Assembly: GCA_946807835.1 (NCBI GenBank)
Contig: OX327711.1
Span: forward strand, 16,961,501 to 17,025,500
DNA from: Ailanthus altissimus
Lineage: Eukaryota > Streptophyta > Magnoliopsida > Sapindales > Simaroubaceae
DNA: 64,000 nt
Reading direction: 5' to 3'
Shown: positions 48,113 to 60,300 of the stretch, piece after piece
How positions within the stretch are numbered: position 1 is the first letter of the stretch
Layout: each line of letters starts with the position of its first letter
The notes under the pieces: generated by a model
What the model was told of the DNA's origin: nothing
The model's database searches: none
What the model saw: only the letters and a program-made list of their open reading frames with translations
Translations under genes and position numbers: made by a program

Positions 48113-50602
48113 ATGGCATTGGCAAGGATTGCCAGGAGTGGATTGAGAAGACCAGGAGGTGCTATTGGCAGTTGCCTGCGTCAGAGATACTTTGAGGAAT
48201 TATCCTCGCACAAAATTTTCTTATCTTCGCTTGAAAATGTCTCACAAAATGGCAACTTATCATACTTATCCAGCATCAGGAAAGCAACTCACAAGAGTTC
48301 TTGGAGCAGGGGAATAAGGACAACCCCGCACTATCAATATCAAAATGCAGAGAGAATTGTTGAGGAGTCGGAATCAGAATATGAGGAACCAAGGTATCCA
48401 CGATTGGAAGCGACCAAGCCAGATGAAAAGCCAAGGGTGGTTGTCCTTGGTACCGGTTGGGGTGCATGCCGATTCCTAAAAGGACTTGATACCAGAATTT
48501 ATGATATTGTTTGCATATCTCCTAGGAATCACATGGTCTTCACACCTTTGCTTGCTTCAACTTGTGTTGGTACCCTGGAATTCCGCTCTGTAGCTGAGCC
48601 TGTTAGTCGGATACAGACTTCCCTGGCATCAGATCCCAATTCATACTTTTATCTGGCTTCCTGTACTGGCATTGACAGTGATAAACATGAAGTGAGTAAA
48701 ATTGTCATATACTTCCTTTCAGCTATGTAGTATTTGCACATAGCAATCTGTTTGATTATTGTTTGCATGCATATATTTCTTTGTAAATGGCAAATATTTA
48801 TATCATGTTGATTGCAAATGTCAAAAAACTTAATTCTGTTTTGACATGTAGGTTTACTGTGAGACTGTCAGCAACGGTAAAATGTGTCATGTGCCTCACA
48901 AATTTAAAGTTGCATATGACAAGCTTGTCATTGCTGCCGGAGCTGAGCCTTTAACTTTTGGTATCAAGGGGGTGAAGGAAAACGCATTTTTCCTTCGGGA
49001 AGTAAATCATGCTCAAGAAATAAGGAAGAAGCTTCTCTTGAACCTCATGCTTTCTGAAAGTCCATGTGAGATTGTTTTTCCATCCTGATATTTAATTTGT
49101 AGTCCCAAAAGGTTCTCTTTACTTGGAGTCATCACAATCAAACCTTTAAGAACACCTGACACTTGTTATTGTGTCACTACTAAAGCCACAGCATTCACGT
49201 ATGACTGATGTTGTAATCCTGAAAATCAATTTATTGTGACAGGCATATCGGAAGAAGAGAAGAACCGCCTTTTACATTGTGTTGTCATTGGAGGTGGCCC
49301 TACGGGGGTGGAGTTCAGCGGTGAATTGAGTGATTTCATCATGAGAGATGTCCGTGAGCAATATGCTCATGTCAAAGATTATATTAAAGTCACCCTCATT
49401 GAGGTACTTACAGGTGACTCCAACTTATGTTACGATTTGGTATGAAGCAATGAATATGAATGTCATCAATATTAACCAAATACTTTTTCTTCGAATAGGC
49501 AAATGAAATCCTGTCATCCTTTGATATTGGGCTACGGCAATATGCAACAAATCACTTAAATAAGGTAACATAAATTGTTTCCTACATACTGGATGTTGTT
49601 TCATTATAGTTCTTTGTTTATACCTAACAAATGGGATTTTCTATCAGTCTGGCGTTCGCCTGATGCGAGGTGTAGTGAAAGAAGTGCACCCGGAAAAGAT
49701 AGTTCTCAATGATGGAACTAATGTGCCATACGGCCTCTTGGTCTGGTCTACAGGAGTTGGTCCCTCTCAGTTTGTGAAATCACTTAATCTTCCCAAGTCA
49801 CCTGGTGGAAGGTACAAGCAGCAGCATTGCTTTTGGACTATCTGCCATCTCTTCTTATTACTTCCTTTGTGTCCGTTATAGATTCCATTAAACAATCTTA
49901 TTGATTGATACAGGATCGGCATTGATGAATGGTTGAGAGTCCCTTCTGTAGAAGATGTGTTTGCAGTTGGGGATTGTGCTGGTTATCTTGAACAGACAGG
50001 GAGGCCAGTGCTTCCTGCTCTAGCACAGGTGAGATACAGGATAAAGTATAGATGAATGGGTAAATGCTTAAGCTTGTTATTGATCTAGTTCCGAGAATAC
50101 AAGTATGAACTACAATCCGTGGCTTTGGAGCTAATCTCTCCAATATTCTCAAACAGGTTGCTGAAAGGCAGGGGAAATATTTGGTGGAGTTGTTTAATAA
50201 AAAGATTGGGAAGCAAGATGGGGGCAAGGCATTCAGCGCAAATGACGTTAATCTAGGAGACCCTTTTGTGTACAAGCATCTTGGAAGCATGGCATCAGTT
50301 GGTCGCTACAAGGCCTTGGTTGATCTACGCCAGTCCAAGGTAAAAATCCCAGCTGCTTTAGATACTGAATCCTCTGCTTACTGCGCTACTGTCAGGACGT
50401 ACAATTTCGGTTCCACTGATATTACAAATGTATAAAATATTTGCAGGATGCAAAGGGACTGTCACTGGCTGGATTTCTCAGCTGGCTAATTTGGCGCTCT
50501 GCTTATCTCACGCGTGTTGTTAGTTGGAGGAACAGGTTTTATGTTGCAGTGAACTGGGCAACTACGCTAGTATTTGGCAGAGATAATTCCAGGATAGGTT
50601 GA
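48113..50602 (+). CDS. NDA: Internal alternative NAD(P)H-ubiquinone oxidoreductase (type II, NDA class)
   Basis: Rotenone-insensitive, non-proton-pumping dehydrogenase on the matrix side of the inner mitochondrial membrane; it passes electrons from NAD(P)H to ubiquinone (family knowledge). Eight exons: 48113-48691, 48852-49065, 49243-49403, 49499-49564, 49648-49811, 49914-50028, 50157-50339, 50447-50602; 1638 bp, 545 residues. The N-terminus is Arg/Ser-rich and poor in acids for about 70 residues, as in a mitochondrial presequence. The FAD-binding GTGWGA is at about 113-118, and the second Rossmann motif [12 protein letters not shown] is near 278. VFAVGDCAG and the C-terminal membrane-anchoring region follow. 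No EF-hand insertion is seen, which separates it from the NDB class. The protein ends NSRIG; Arabidopsis NDA proteins, as I recall, end SRI, a peroxisomal signal. NDA1 and NDA2 cannot be told apart here. Confidence 0.93.
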
Positions 50603-51046
50603 AAGAAAGATAATTGTAATTGGCTTCAATTCGAATCAAGTCCTTTCGTTTCACGAGCGAGTAATCCAGCTCTGCATTTTTTTTATTTTTTATTCATCTC
50701 CCATTTGCAAAATACAGTTAAAAGGAACTTTAAGGTGGATCTTGCATACTAATTCCTGTAACCATAAAACCAAAAAAAAAAAATTATAGGAGCCATTTGT
50801 TGGAAAACTAAGATGAGTTCTGGTGAGAACAAAACGTTAAAAAACTGAACAAATTGTCATTTCCAATAGTTGCCATTGCCACTTCTACAAAAAGACTTCT
50901 TTCTTCATATTCCAAAAATATAATTCAAGAAACAAGCCAACAACTAAAAAGAATTACAAAACACAATTTACTGCTACGAACTTTGTACAAGCTCATACGT
51001 TAAATGAACAAACGGTTCATAATAAGTTAAGAATGTGAGCAGCTGC
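50603..51046. other. Convergent 3' spacer
   Basis: 444 bp between the NDA stop codon (+) and the stop codon of the small gene on the minus strand. It would carry both 3' UTRs. Nothing else is visible. Confidence 0.55.
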
Positions 51047-51220
51047 TTATGCTCGGCGACTACTGTGGGAGAAGATAGAAGCAACAGTATGAGCCAAACC
51101 CACCAATATTGCCACCTTAACTTGGCCTCTCTTGGGAATCGGACGGGCAGCAGCAGCAGTACTCAGCCTTCGAGATAAATTTCCACCGTTGATCATAACC
51201 CTCCTTGCACCTGCAGCCAT
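51047..51220 (-). CDS. Small basic protein of unknown function (57 aa), member 1 of a pair
   Basis: I do not recognise a named family. A single uninterrupted frame encodes 57 residues. It starts with an Ala/Arg-rich head, continues with an alanine stretch, then the core PKRGQVKVAILVGLAHTV and ASIFS, and ends SRRA. The gene 2.8 kb away on the same strand shares PKRGQVK, GLA and ASIFS in the same order. The core could form a short amphipathic or weakly hydrophobic helix (about 34-50), with the basic PKRGQVK ahead of it. A TATA box lies 135 bp upstream of the ATG at the right distance for a short 5' UTR. A real gene is likely because of the conserved core and the promoter; the function is open. 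Confidence 0.75.
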   Translation of the reverse strand: MAAGARRVMINGGNLSRRLSTAAAARPIPKRGQVKVAILVGLAHTVASIFSHSSRRA

Positions 51221-51354
51221 CTCTTCTTGTATGTAACTTCAAATTCTCTTCCAAGATTCAATGAGAAGAAAAAGGAGAGACAAGAGAGTTGTTGAAGTGT
51301 TTCTTGTGAGCCCTGTTGTTGTGTATGTGCAATGCCCCAATTCTCTTGCTTTGG

Positions 51355-51362
51355 TTTATATA
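51355..51362 (-). promoter_or_regulatory. TATA box of small gene 1
   Basis: On the minus strand the sequence reads TATATAAA, 135 bp before the ATG at 51220. Confidence 0.65.
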
Positions 51363-53065
51363 GAGGGGGGAAAAAGGTGGCTAAAATGTGAAATGGCACG
51401 TTATTTATTTATTTTATTCACTATTTATGTTTTATTGTTTTATCACTTATGCTTTGCACACCGTGTTTGACTATGATTTGACGATCTTGACCTTGCAACT
51501 TGCAAGTATTATTGTTGGTTGTGAATATTGTATCTTCACCTTGTTTTGGAAAACCATTGCAATTTACCATTTTAGATAGTCACAAGAGATGGTTTGTGGT
51601 AATACAATAAGATTTGAGGTTTTGGATTCACTAATATCACAATCAAATAAAATTTTAATTATTATTTGCATAGTATTTAAAATATATATATATATATCAT
51701 AGCCTTAGGTGTCACTAAATTGTATAGTTTTTAGCTTTTAGGGGTCTTTACCTATACTAAAAGAAGCACATAGTTTTAAGTGATCAACAAACACAAAGGG
51801 CTAAGATTTTTGTGGAATTCACAAGGAATTTATGTACCTCATAATATTTATTTTTAGGGAAGAACTTTTAAATTCACTTCAAATTTTTTATTTTGAGGAT
51901 TTTTTCTTAAGGAAATTAATTACATGAACGAATGGAAAGTTTTATTATAGGGGTAATTTGGTGATTTTGTCAACTTTGAGAGATACATTGAAGGAGACAT
52001 CAGACAAGAAGATGCTCTTGATAGAAAATAAAGTAGACAAATAACAAGAAGTCAGTGACACCCCTGGCCCTGCTTGAGATACGTGCTAAGCCCATTTTAT
52101 TTCTGCCATGTTGTCTAAAAATCACGTGGCCATATTTCTTCCCCCACTAACAAAAGCCGAAGGAATCACATTCATGATAGTGCTTGGGTGTCACCTTTAT
52201 CTTTTATTTGGTTTAAGCTAGAAGCCTAGAACATTGTTAAATTACTACTGTTTGTATAGGCTCATCTTCATTAGTTTCCCCAAAAATTCTTATTTTTATT
52301 TCAAATTGAGCCAGTCTTTTGCTTCGAGATGAAAGAAAGAGTCAAGATCTCTATCATTATTATCATCTAGAAATGGGTTTCTTAGTTTCACCAGAAAATC
52401 TCCAAATCGCAGCCCTCTTTTTCTGTCACTGATGAGTTTCATAGTTATTATACAACTCATTAGAACTCCCACTATGTTATAAATTATTAGTAACTACTAC
52501 TGTTTTATAGCTCATTCACTGAATTGAGTAGTGGGATTGCCTTGATTCAATGTACTAATTAATTCAATGGACATGTGTATATTTTATATTGAGTTTCTGT
52601 TTCTTTCGATTTGATGTGTCTTGTTTCTGAAGAAGGGAATAGATTCGGATCTAATGGGGGCTGGCTTATATTTTTATAAAATTAGGTCCATTAACTCAAA
52701 ACTTTCATTATTAACACAAAATACTTTTATTAAAGTAGAAAAGTAAAGTAACGGGCTCCTAATGGGGTGAACAATTATGGAGAAAGTGGGGTTCTTTTTT
52801 TTAAAAAAAAAAATTCTTTCAACTTTTAATTAACTCTCTCTTCATATAATTGGCTATGTTTTATGGGAAAAACAGAAGAAGAAGAAGAATGGATCTGGTG
52901 CATGAACAGCATAAGATGGTCAAAAGGAGAAATTAAGCACACTTATTCTAAAACCTCAAAAAATATTGTAAAAGTAAGCCATATGATCAAACCAAAATAG
53001 GCTTGTTTAAATGGTCAAATAATAAAAATAAGTTTTCAATGTATTTTAAAGATTTTAAGTTGAAA
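51363..53065. other. Spacer without recognisable genes
   Basis: AT-rich DNA with a short (TA)n run near 51680-51696. Promoter sequence of small gene 1 is expected in the first few hundred bases. No coding frame or repeat of note. Confidence 0.5.
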
Positions 53066-53210
53066 GAGTAATATTAAAATTTTAAATTATATTTAAAAAA
53101 TTATTTATTAAATAAATAATAAAATAATATAAATTTTAAAATTATTTATTATACTTAATATTTACTTATTACGTTATTTTTTTATACAATTTAAAATACT
53201 TAACATTACT
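53066..53210. mobile_element. MITE, family M1, copy 1
   Basis: About 145 bp. The ends GAGTAATATTAAAATTTTAAATT and the reverse complement of TTTAAAATACTTAACATTACT are imperfect inverted repeats. The interior AAATTTTAAAATTATTTATTATAC matches copy 2 (57020-57188). No coding capacity. Confidence 0.65.
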
Positions 53211-53984
53211 TAAATTTAAACTAAAAAAAATATCACAAAATCTCATAATCAACACAAAAAAGAACTCTTCTGAGGCTCCACTAATGCGTGCCTTTTCTCA
53301 AGCATTTATAATTCTAAAGCTGGCTCTTTTGTTGATAATGGAGGTAGGATTTCGTTCTTTCATTTCAGATTTTTTTTTTATTTCAGGTACTAATATCTGA
53401 GTATCTATTTTTTTGTATTTTTAAAGAAAGACATAATTTATCTATTTATATCAAATAGGTCCCTTACCTCTATGAAGTTACCAAAAGTCCAAAAGCACCC
53501 TTGTAAGTTATAAAAATAAATCTTAACAATCATAACATAAAGTGTGTAAGTTCTAACTTAACACTAAAGAGTATTCACCCAATCTTTCAATGAGTAAGGA
53601 TCTATTTGATACAAATGGACAAGCTATATCCTTACTTGAGATATCATAGAGCCAGATTTTATTACCCCCTCTTTGATGCTTACTATAGACATTAATTGTT
53701 GTTCATTTCAATATGCTAATTGATTTTCCAAACTCCAAGCTCAAAGAAGAAATGGAGATATTACTTGAACAAAAGAAATAGAGAATTCCATTAAGAACTT
53801 AAGCTTTTTTCTCTGTACAAGCACACTACACATATTTTCTCAGATTACATGATCATCAACAAAAAAAAAAAAAGAGCTCATGTATCTTCAAATCAAAGAG
53901 CAAAACAACTCTTTATAATTTCTTATAATCTGATCTCCCTATAATCCTCACTGATCATAACAAAACTTAGGCATCTGGGTCTAG
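53211..53984. other. 3' spacer of small gene 2
   Basis: AT-rich; it would include the 3' UTR of the gene that ends at 53985. Nothing else stands out. Confidence 0.5.
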
Positions 53985-54179
53985 CTACTGAGAGAACGAA
54001 CTGCTTGCAGATCTGCTCCTGCGAGAGAAAATAGAAGCAAAAGAATTGGCCAAACCCAACACAATCCCCAGCTTCACTTGGCCTCTCTTCGGAATCAAAC
54101 GGCCAGAAGAAAACCTCTGAGACTGAGAGTGACCACCACCGTTGATCAGAGCATTAGAGTTCCTAGTTCTTGGTGCCAT
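53985..54179 (-). CDS. Small basic protein of unknown function (64 aa), member 2 of a pair
   Basis: An uninterrupted frame of 64 residues. It has an Asn/Gly/Ser/Gln-rich head, then PKRGQVKLGIVLGLANS and ASIFS, then an Arg/Ser-rich tail ending SSSFSQ. The middle matches the 57-residue protein at 51047-51220; the first 25 residues and the tail differ apart from an INGG word that both share. The codons of the core are conserved better than the flanks, which argues for selection on the protein. The TATA box is 119 bp upstream. No signal peptide or known domain is apparent. Confidence 0.78.
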   Translation of the reverse strand: MAPRTRNSNALINGGGHSQSQRFSSGRLIPKRGQVKLGIVLGLANSFASIFSRRSRSASSSFSQ

Positions 54180-54297
54180 CTTTTGATATATCTTCTTCTA
54201 ATCTTCAAAAACCTCAAGTGAGAGTTGTTGAGTAATTGCAGGGTTTATGCTTATGTGTGTTTGTGTTTGTTGGCACTTCAAGCTTTGGACATGTTGC

Positions 54298-54305
54298 TTT
54301 ATATA
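54298..54305 (-). promoter_or_regulatory. TATA box of small gene 2
   Basis: On the minus strand the sequence reads TATATAAA, 119 bp before the ATG at 54179, nearly the same spacing as in small gene 1. Confidence 0.68.
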
Positions 54306-57019
54306 ATGGTGGCTGTAATGAGAATGCCCTTACTTTATTAGTCCAAGTTAAATGAAGGGTAATTAAGCCCTTTCAGGAAAATGAACAAAGTGATAAAAAG
54401 ACGAGGACGACAGGCTGCTTTTGTAATGATGTTGCTAAAAGCAAGGGCCCAGCATAATTTAGTGAAAGATTTAGTTGATTATTTTATGCCATGTTGCATA
54501 TTGTTCACATGGGTTTTTTTATTTTGAAGAAGTTTGAACCCCAAGAGCCTTTGTTTGTTCTTGAATCTTGACCAGCTGATGGCATACTGACTGGAGATTT
54601 GCTGCCACAAGAAAGTTGGGAGTGTTGAACGGGGATATAGAGGAATACATTGAATCTACTTGGGTTTTCAATTTCTTAAAGGTTCAGAGATGAGATTGAA
54701 CTTTAAGAATGACAATAATTATGTCCTTTCACTTTCAAAATCAAAATCTCCCACTTAGAATAAAGAATGATGGAGGGTTTTGACAAATTTTCAAGATTCA
54801 AGCACTTGGGCTATCTTTAATCTCTTGAATGCAACTCTTGAAGTGATCCAAATTTTGATGTGTGAAAGAGACATGTCATTAGCAGCCACCAACATAGTGA
54901 TATAGTTAATTATTTCGTATATTTTTATACTTTCATTTGTAAATAAGGGGCTCCCAAAAGAGTTGGCTTATTATATCTCTAGTGGGAAAATCTTATTCAA
55001 ACCAAACTTACTATAGAATATCTCTACTTTGTTTATGTTATAAAGTTGCCAACTTCTAAAATATTTGTTTTTGGCAATCATGATTCCTTTAGTGAATTTT
55101 GGGCAGCTAGCGAATGGATAGAGATGTGATCGTGATACTTAAAAGTTAGCAACTATATAACATAAACAAAAAGTGAAGTGAAAATTTTTCAATGACCAAA
55201 ACTCATCAATGTTCATTATTTTTAATATGAGTATATGCTAATTAATTAAAATATTAGAGCTGAGTAGGCGCAATTCTAATTTTTGGGTACTTGCGGCAAT
55301 CAAATATTTGGCATCCCTGATAACAATAATAGCTATGTAAACTTGAATTGCTTGTTTTTATTAGTATTTTCTCATGTGTCTTGCATATAAACAGTGAAGT
55401 ATCAAACAAGTTACATGTAGCATATTTTCAGGTTGCTTCACTAAAATTTTATTATGAATAGGTTAAAATAAATATTATAATAATAAGCCCTCGACTCTTT
55501 TGGTCGATTTGGTGAGTGGATCGGTTGCTGAAACCTGAAGTAAAATCAATTAAGCATTGGCCAATTGTGAATTGGGCCTAGTGTTGTTCCAATTTTGATA
55601 ATGAAGAGCCCATCACTAAGCCATTGATCGACTGGGTCAAAACGGAGGTGACCATTTACAATTACAAGTACGAATCCAAGCCCAAGCCTAGTTTTATTGA
55701 TTTATATGTAAAAACAAAACAAAACAAAACAAAACCCTATTTAAAATAAGTTTTTAACAATAAAAAGATTCATTCAATTTGAAGAGTCTTAGAAGTAATG
55801 AATAAATAAAGGCTGTGGAATCTGGCATCAACGCACTTAAATAAAGTGATTGGGATGGGAAGATGAAGATCATACATCTCTTTTGTTTTTTAGACTATTT
55901 TGACCATTCTCAATCTCAAGTCTCAAGATCACAATTTTCCTTTAAAAATGTAAGTGTTTCTTACCAACTAGCCACTAACCAGAATCCTATTTACTTTGGT
56001 CAAAAGAAGGTGAGTCAAAGTCAAAATCAAAATCAAAGTTTGAGTATAATTGTTTTAGGTGTAGGCATAATGTTGAGCTTATTATATAATCAGAAAGTCT
56101 AATGGGATTTTAGATTGAATTAATGGTAATTTTTTAACCTCATTCCAAATGTGAATCCAAACTTAGTTATTGGCATACAAACTTGTTCATTTCATTCGGT
56201 GCTAATTAGGGTCACAATTAGTTTATTGGATTCGAATTTAGTTAGTATGAATAAAAAAGTTATTCGAATAATAAACAAATTAAATTAAGATTTAAGCACC
56301 TAATTTACCAATTCCTTATTATTTATATTATTAAATTAGACAAATTTGAATAAGACGTGAAGTTATTTAGAATTTAAATAAGATTCGGAATTAAAACATA
56401 TATAGTTTATTAACCTTTTGTAACAACTAAAATATAAAATACTAAAAATAGTAAACGATTAATATTTACAAAACCTAAAAAAGAAAACACAAGGACTTAA
56501 TTTGCAAATTTTATATTTTGTATTTGCTTAAATAAATTTTAGATGGATTGAATTGTTCTTGGTTAATTACTTGGCGATGGATTTACTGCATCCTATTAAG
56601 GAGTTAATTTATGGAGGTTTTTCTTTTTGTAGTGTACTTAAATGTTTTAATCTTAATTGTATATTTCTTTTAATATTTTTTTTATTTTAAGTAATTTAAT
56701 TTTTAATTTAAATTAATTATTTCTTCAAATAAAAATAAAACAAATTTGGATCAAAATTAAATTGAATTTAAATATTCATATCAAATATGAATTAGACAAA
56801 TTGATTCATCTAATTCGCTTAGAAAGCAAATCGAATCCAAATTTGAATTTGAATACAAATACAAATCAAATATGAATTCATTAAAATTTTGTTATATTAT
56901 ATTTAAATTTGACATGAATTTGATTTATTTATTCGTTTTATCATTAGCATTATGAATGCCACTTCAAAATTTTTATGTTTAAACTTAATTAGTGTATTTT
57001 GTCCTGGTTAATTACTTAT
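54306..57019. other. Spacer without recognisable genes
   Basis: AT-rich sequence. An (AAAAC)n run lies at about 55713-55736. A 79-codon frame at 55863-56102 has low-complexity Ser/Gln content and is not called. Nothing else found. Confidence 0.5.
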
Positions 57020-57188
57020 GAGTAATGATAGGCATTATAATTTATATCTTAAATTATATTTTTAAAAATAATGTGTCAAGCAATCATTAGGTGGTGAAAT
57101 AATGTAAATTTTAAAATTATTTATTATACCCAATAATTATATAACACATCACTTTTTAAAATACAATTTAAAATGTCTAACATTACTC
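57020..57188. mobile_element. MITE, family M1, copy 2
   Basis: About 169 bp. It opens GAGTAATGATAGGCATTATAA and closes with the imperfect reverse complement TTTAAAATGTCTAACATTACTC. The inverted repeats extend roughly 40 bp with mismatches (ATTATATTTTTAAAA on one side, TTTTTAAAATACAATTT on the other). This is the best preserved copy. Target duplication not resolved. Confidence 0.78.
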
Positions 57189-58670
57189 AATTTTTTATTG
57201 TCAAAATGCCAAGTCATTTAACGAAATGTGATTACCAATTATCAATTGAGGTTTTTTATTTAAAAAAAATTATCAACCGAGGTTTTTGATTCAATTGAAA
57301 AAAACAAGAGATATTTAAAACTTAATAAATCTATTAATATTTACACCAAACATGGGAAAGAGAGACTATGAAAATACCCCAAATAGTGTTTCTTTATTTT
57401 TGTTGGAAATTGATATATGGCTCATGGGATGATGGAAATTGCCAAAATCCTACTTGTGTTTACTACATCAATGTGACGAATGATGAAGTAAGGCATAGCC
57501 AAACTATTGCAAGCATAGCTGAACACGTAGAAATTTAGCTTCATGGAGTGACAAGTCTTAAGAGGTTGATAATTGAACAAGTTGTGGTCTCTTATCCACA
57601 CTCTTGAAACATCCCAATACAATCCAATAACAGTATTTTTGGGCAATCAATTTCTACTATTTTTCAGATAAAATTGGTACCCATTAGCATTTTGTGTTGT
57701 GCAATTTGTAGCAACTTATCTGAATGTCGCAATTCGCTATCATTGAGAAGCAGACTGCCCAAGGCTACTTTAACGGGCAATCCTATCACTTTGTTATTTT
57801 TAATCTCTATGTTCCCACTTCATCTAATTTCAAGCATTTACATTAAGCAAAATAATCGATTTCAACTTGATAGAATATCATTGGTTGGTTCAAACATATA
57901 TTATGAATCAATCATGATGATGAACTTGACTAGCTCGATCCTTGATAAGATAAATGTGATTAGTAATATTTCACATTCATTAAATTTTTTTTTAGTGAAC
58001 TCTTTGGTACGAATTTCACAATAAATTATATCATTATCTCTTTGTATTTTTTATAATTATGAGAAAAAAAATATTTTTTTATTAAAAAAAATACTCTACC
58101 ACTTAAGTCTGTAATTTATAAAATAAAAAAATACACGTGTATATAAAAATAATTAATAATACAAGAACAAATAAAGTCGTATTTTTTTGTGTTTAAAATA
58201 GATGCATTCTTAGTTTTAGGGTACTGTATGAATTCTTAGAGTAAAAAGCCGAATTCAATCCAAAGAGTTATCATTTCTTCTTTTTATAAGTTTCATTATG
58301 ATCATCTTTTTATTCTTTTTTTTTTTAAGAATTGAGATCATTTAAGTTATTATATGAGTAATTATAGCAATAATTCAAATGATTTCAATTATAATTTAGT
58401 AATTAATCATGTATTAAATGAGCTCTTAATGATTTTCAAATGAATTATGTTGTCAAAATTTAATGTCTTATTAAATATGTGTTTCAACTGTTAAAAATAA
58501 TATTTAATATTAAATTTTAGTTAAAAATGAGAACATTCACACTTCTAAAAAAATGAAGACTACACTTAAAATTAAATATATACGATATCATAAACTTGAT
58601 CATTTGTAGACCTTACCTAAAGATTTAACAATAAACATTTATAAATCTAAAAAAAAATTAAAATATTCTA
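57189..58670. other. Spacer with a decayed coding-like stretch on the minus strand
   Basis: Between about 57420 and 57790 the minus strand reads like protein in places (VALGSLLLNDSELRHSDKLL, then CIGMFQECG after a stop), but the frame shifts and stops. I cannot assign a family. The plus-strand frame over the same bases (57674-58024) is taken as its shadow. The remainder is AT-rich. Confidence 0.35.
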
Positions 58671-58807
58671 GAATAATGTTAGGCATTTTAAATATTAAAT
58701 GTAATAAATAATTTTAAAATTTATATTATTTTATTACTTAATATTTACTTGACAGATTATTTTTTAAATATAATTTAAGATATAATTTAAAATACGTAAC
58801 ATTACTC
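58671..58807. mobile_element. MITE, family M1, copy 3
   Basis: About 137 bp, from GAATAATGTTAGGCATTTTAA to TTTAAAATACGTAACATTACTC; these ends are inverted repeats of each other with few mismatches and match copy 2. Confidence 0.72.
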
Positions 58808-60300
58808 AATATTCTAATAACAAATTTTATCTCATGAAAATAATAATTTCAATTTAGAGTGCTAGGATTTGATTTTCTTGGCTATTTCATGCAAATGCAA
58901 TTGATAAAGATATTCCCACTTTGGGTTAAACGTCCTTATGAACTCACCATGACCTAAGTCCTAACCATTACATTTTTTAAATAAAGGTAAATTAAAAAAG
59001 AAAAAAGAAAACTTATTTCAAAACATGAAGCAAAAGATAAAGTATTCAAATACTAATCAATATTGTGTGCTGTAAAATGAAATGAATGGAAGAAAAGGTA
59101 TTGTTAGTATTTTTGTTTTTCTTCTTGCAAAAAGTGTAAACTAAACTTGCACGTAAGATTGTATGTCATCATCTAATACTAATAACCTAAAAATTAATTT
59201 TAGATACTCTTTGCTTACACAATTTACCTATATTTCTTTTGCTTGCAATAACATTATTTTTGGACTCTAATAATGAAGACACACACATTTTCCAACACAT
59301 AGATGGGACAAGGCTCATGTTTCTCAAACTAGTTCTTTACAAAATTTCATGCATTGTTTTATTTTTAGAATAATAAAATCCGAGTCCTTAAGCTTTTATA
59401 CTTTCTTAATTAAGGATATAGTTTGTTTATTTATATCAAATAGGTCCACAGCTCTTATATGAAGGCCATAGTATTCTTTTGATATTGAATTTGGACGATC
59501 GCGATAGAGTATGTATCCTAATATTAATATAGGTTTAAAATCGAAGTTAATAAATACACATTAGGCATAAAGGATTTGATAATAATCGAATCAAATAGAA
59601 GTTCTTACTCCTTCGGTTCTAAACATTTTAAACCCACTATTTTATTATTGATTTATATTTTAATATTGAAAGCATTGAGTCAATTATTTAAACGATTTAA
59701 CCAACTCACGTCTTTTTTATTTGAAAGAAACGACCTTTATTTTAAATTAAAGAGGTGGCATAAGTCTTTGAAATGAGAAATTCCACATAATTTAAATGCT
59801 CGAAAATCATATCCACCACTTAACAAATAAGTAACTTGATCAAAAAGTCAGTAAATTTTCATAAATAGATAAAAAGTTTCATGGCAAATTGAGAACGAGT
59901 CAAATTACAAATTCTACTTTCATTCGCATTATTATTTCTCAGTTTTAATAGGAAAACGGTTAGAATTTATATTAAACACTACAAAATATTGCCTAAAAAA
60001 ATGTAATTAATACTAACTAAGATCCATACTTGTTCATGCATACTTTGAAATAAATCTAAACTCATACACTATAAATAGACATGAATATTTGTTAATAATT
60101 CAATTCAATTCATTCTACAACAATTATAATTATGGTTGTTCTTGTAAACACTCCATGCACAACACCCTCATTTACGAATAAATATTAGCTCAAACATTAG
60201 AGCATTTTTTTCTTTCAAACGGATGGTGCACTTTCATTAATTAAAGGAGTGTATAAAGGTAATTAGTAATTAATGTAGAGGTTCCAAATTAAAGAACTTC
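58808..60300. other. Spacer without recognisable genes
   Basis: AT-rich; no open frame with family features. It may include the LTR or leader of the gypsy element that follows, but no LTR boundary could be recognised. Confidence 0.45.

Noticed and set aside
55863..56102. 79-codon open frame
   Set aside because: Ser/Gln repeats arising from a CAAAATCAAAATC-like simple sequence; no promoter or related sequence nearby.
57674..58024. 116-codon plus-strand open frame
   Set aside because: Its translation lacks features; the antisense strand over part of it looks more protein-like, so this is more likely a shadow frame.
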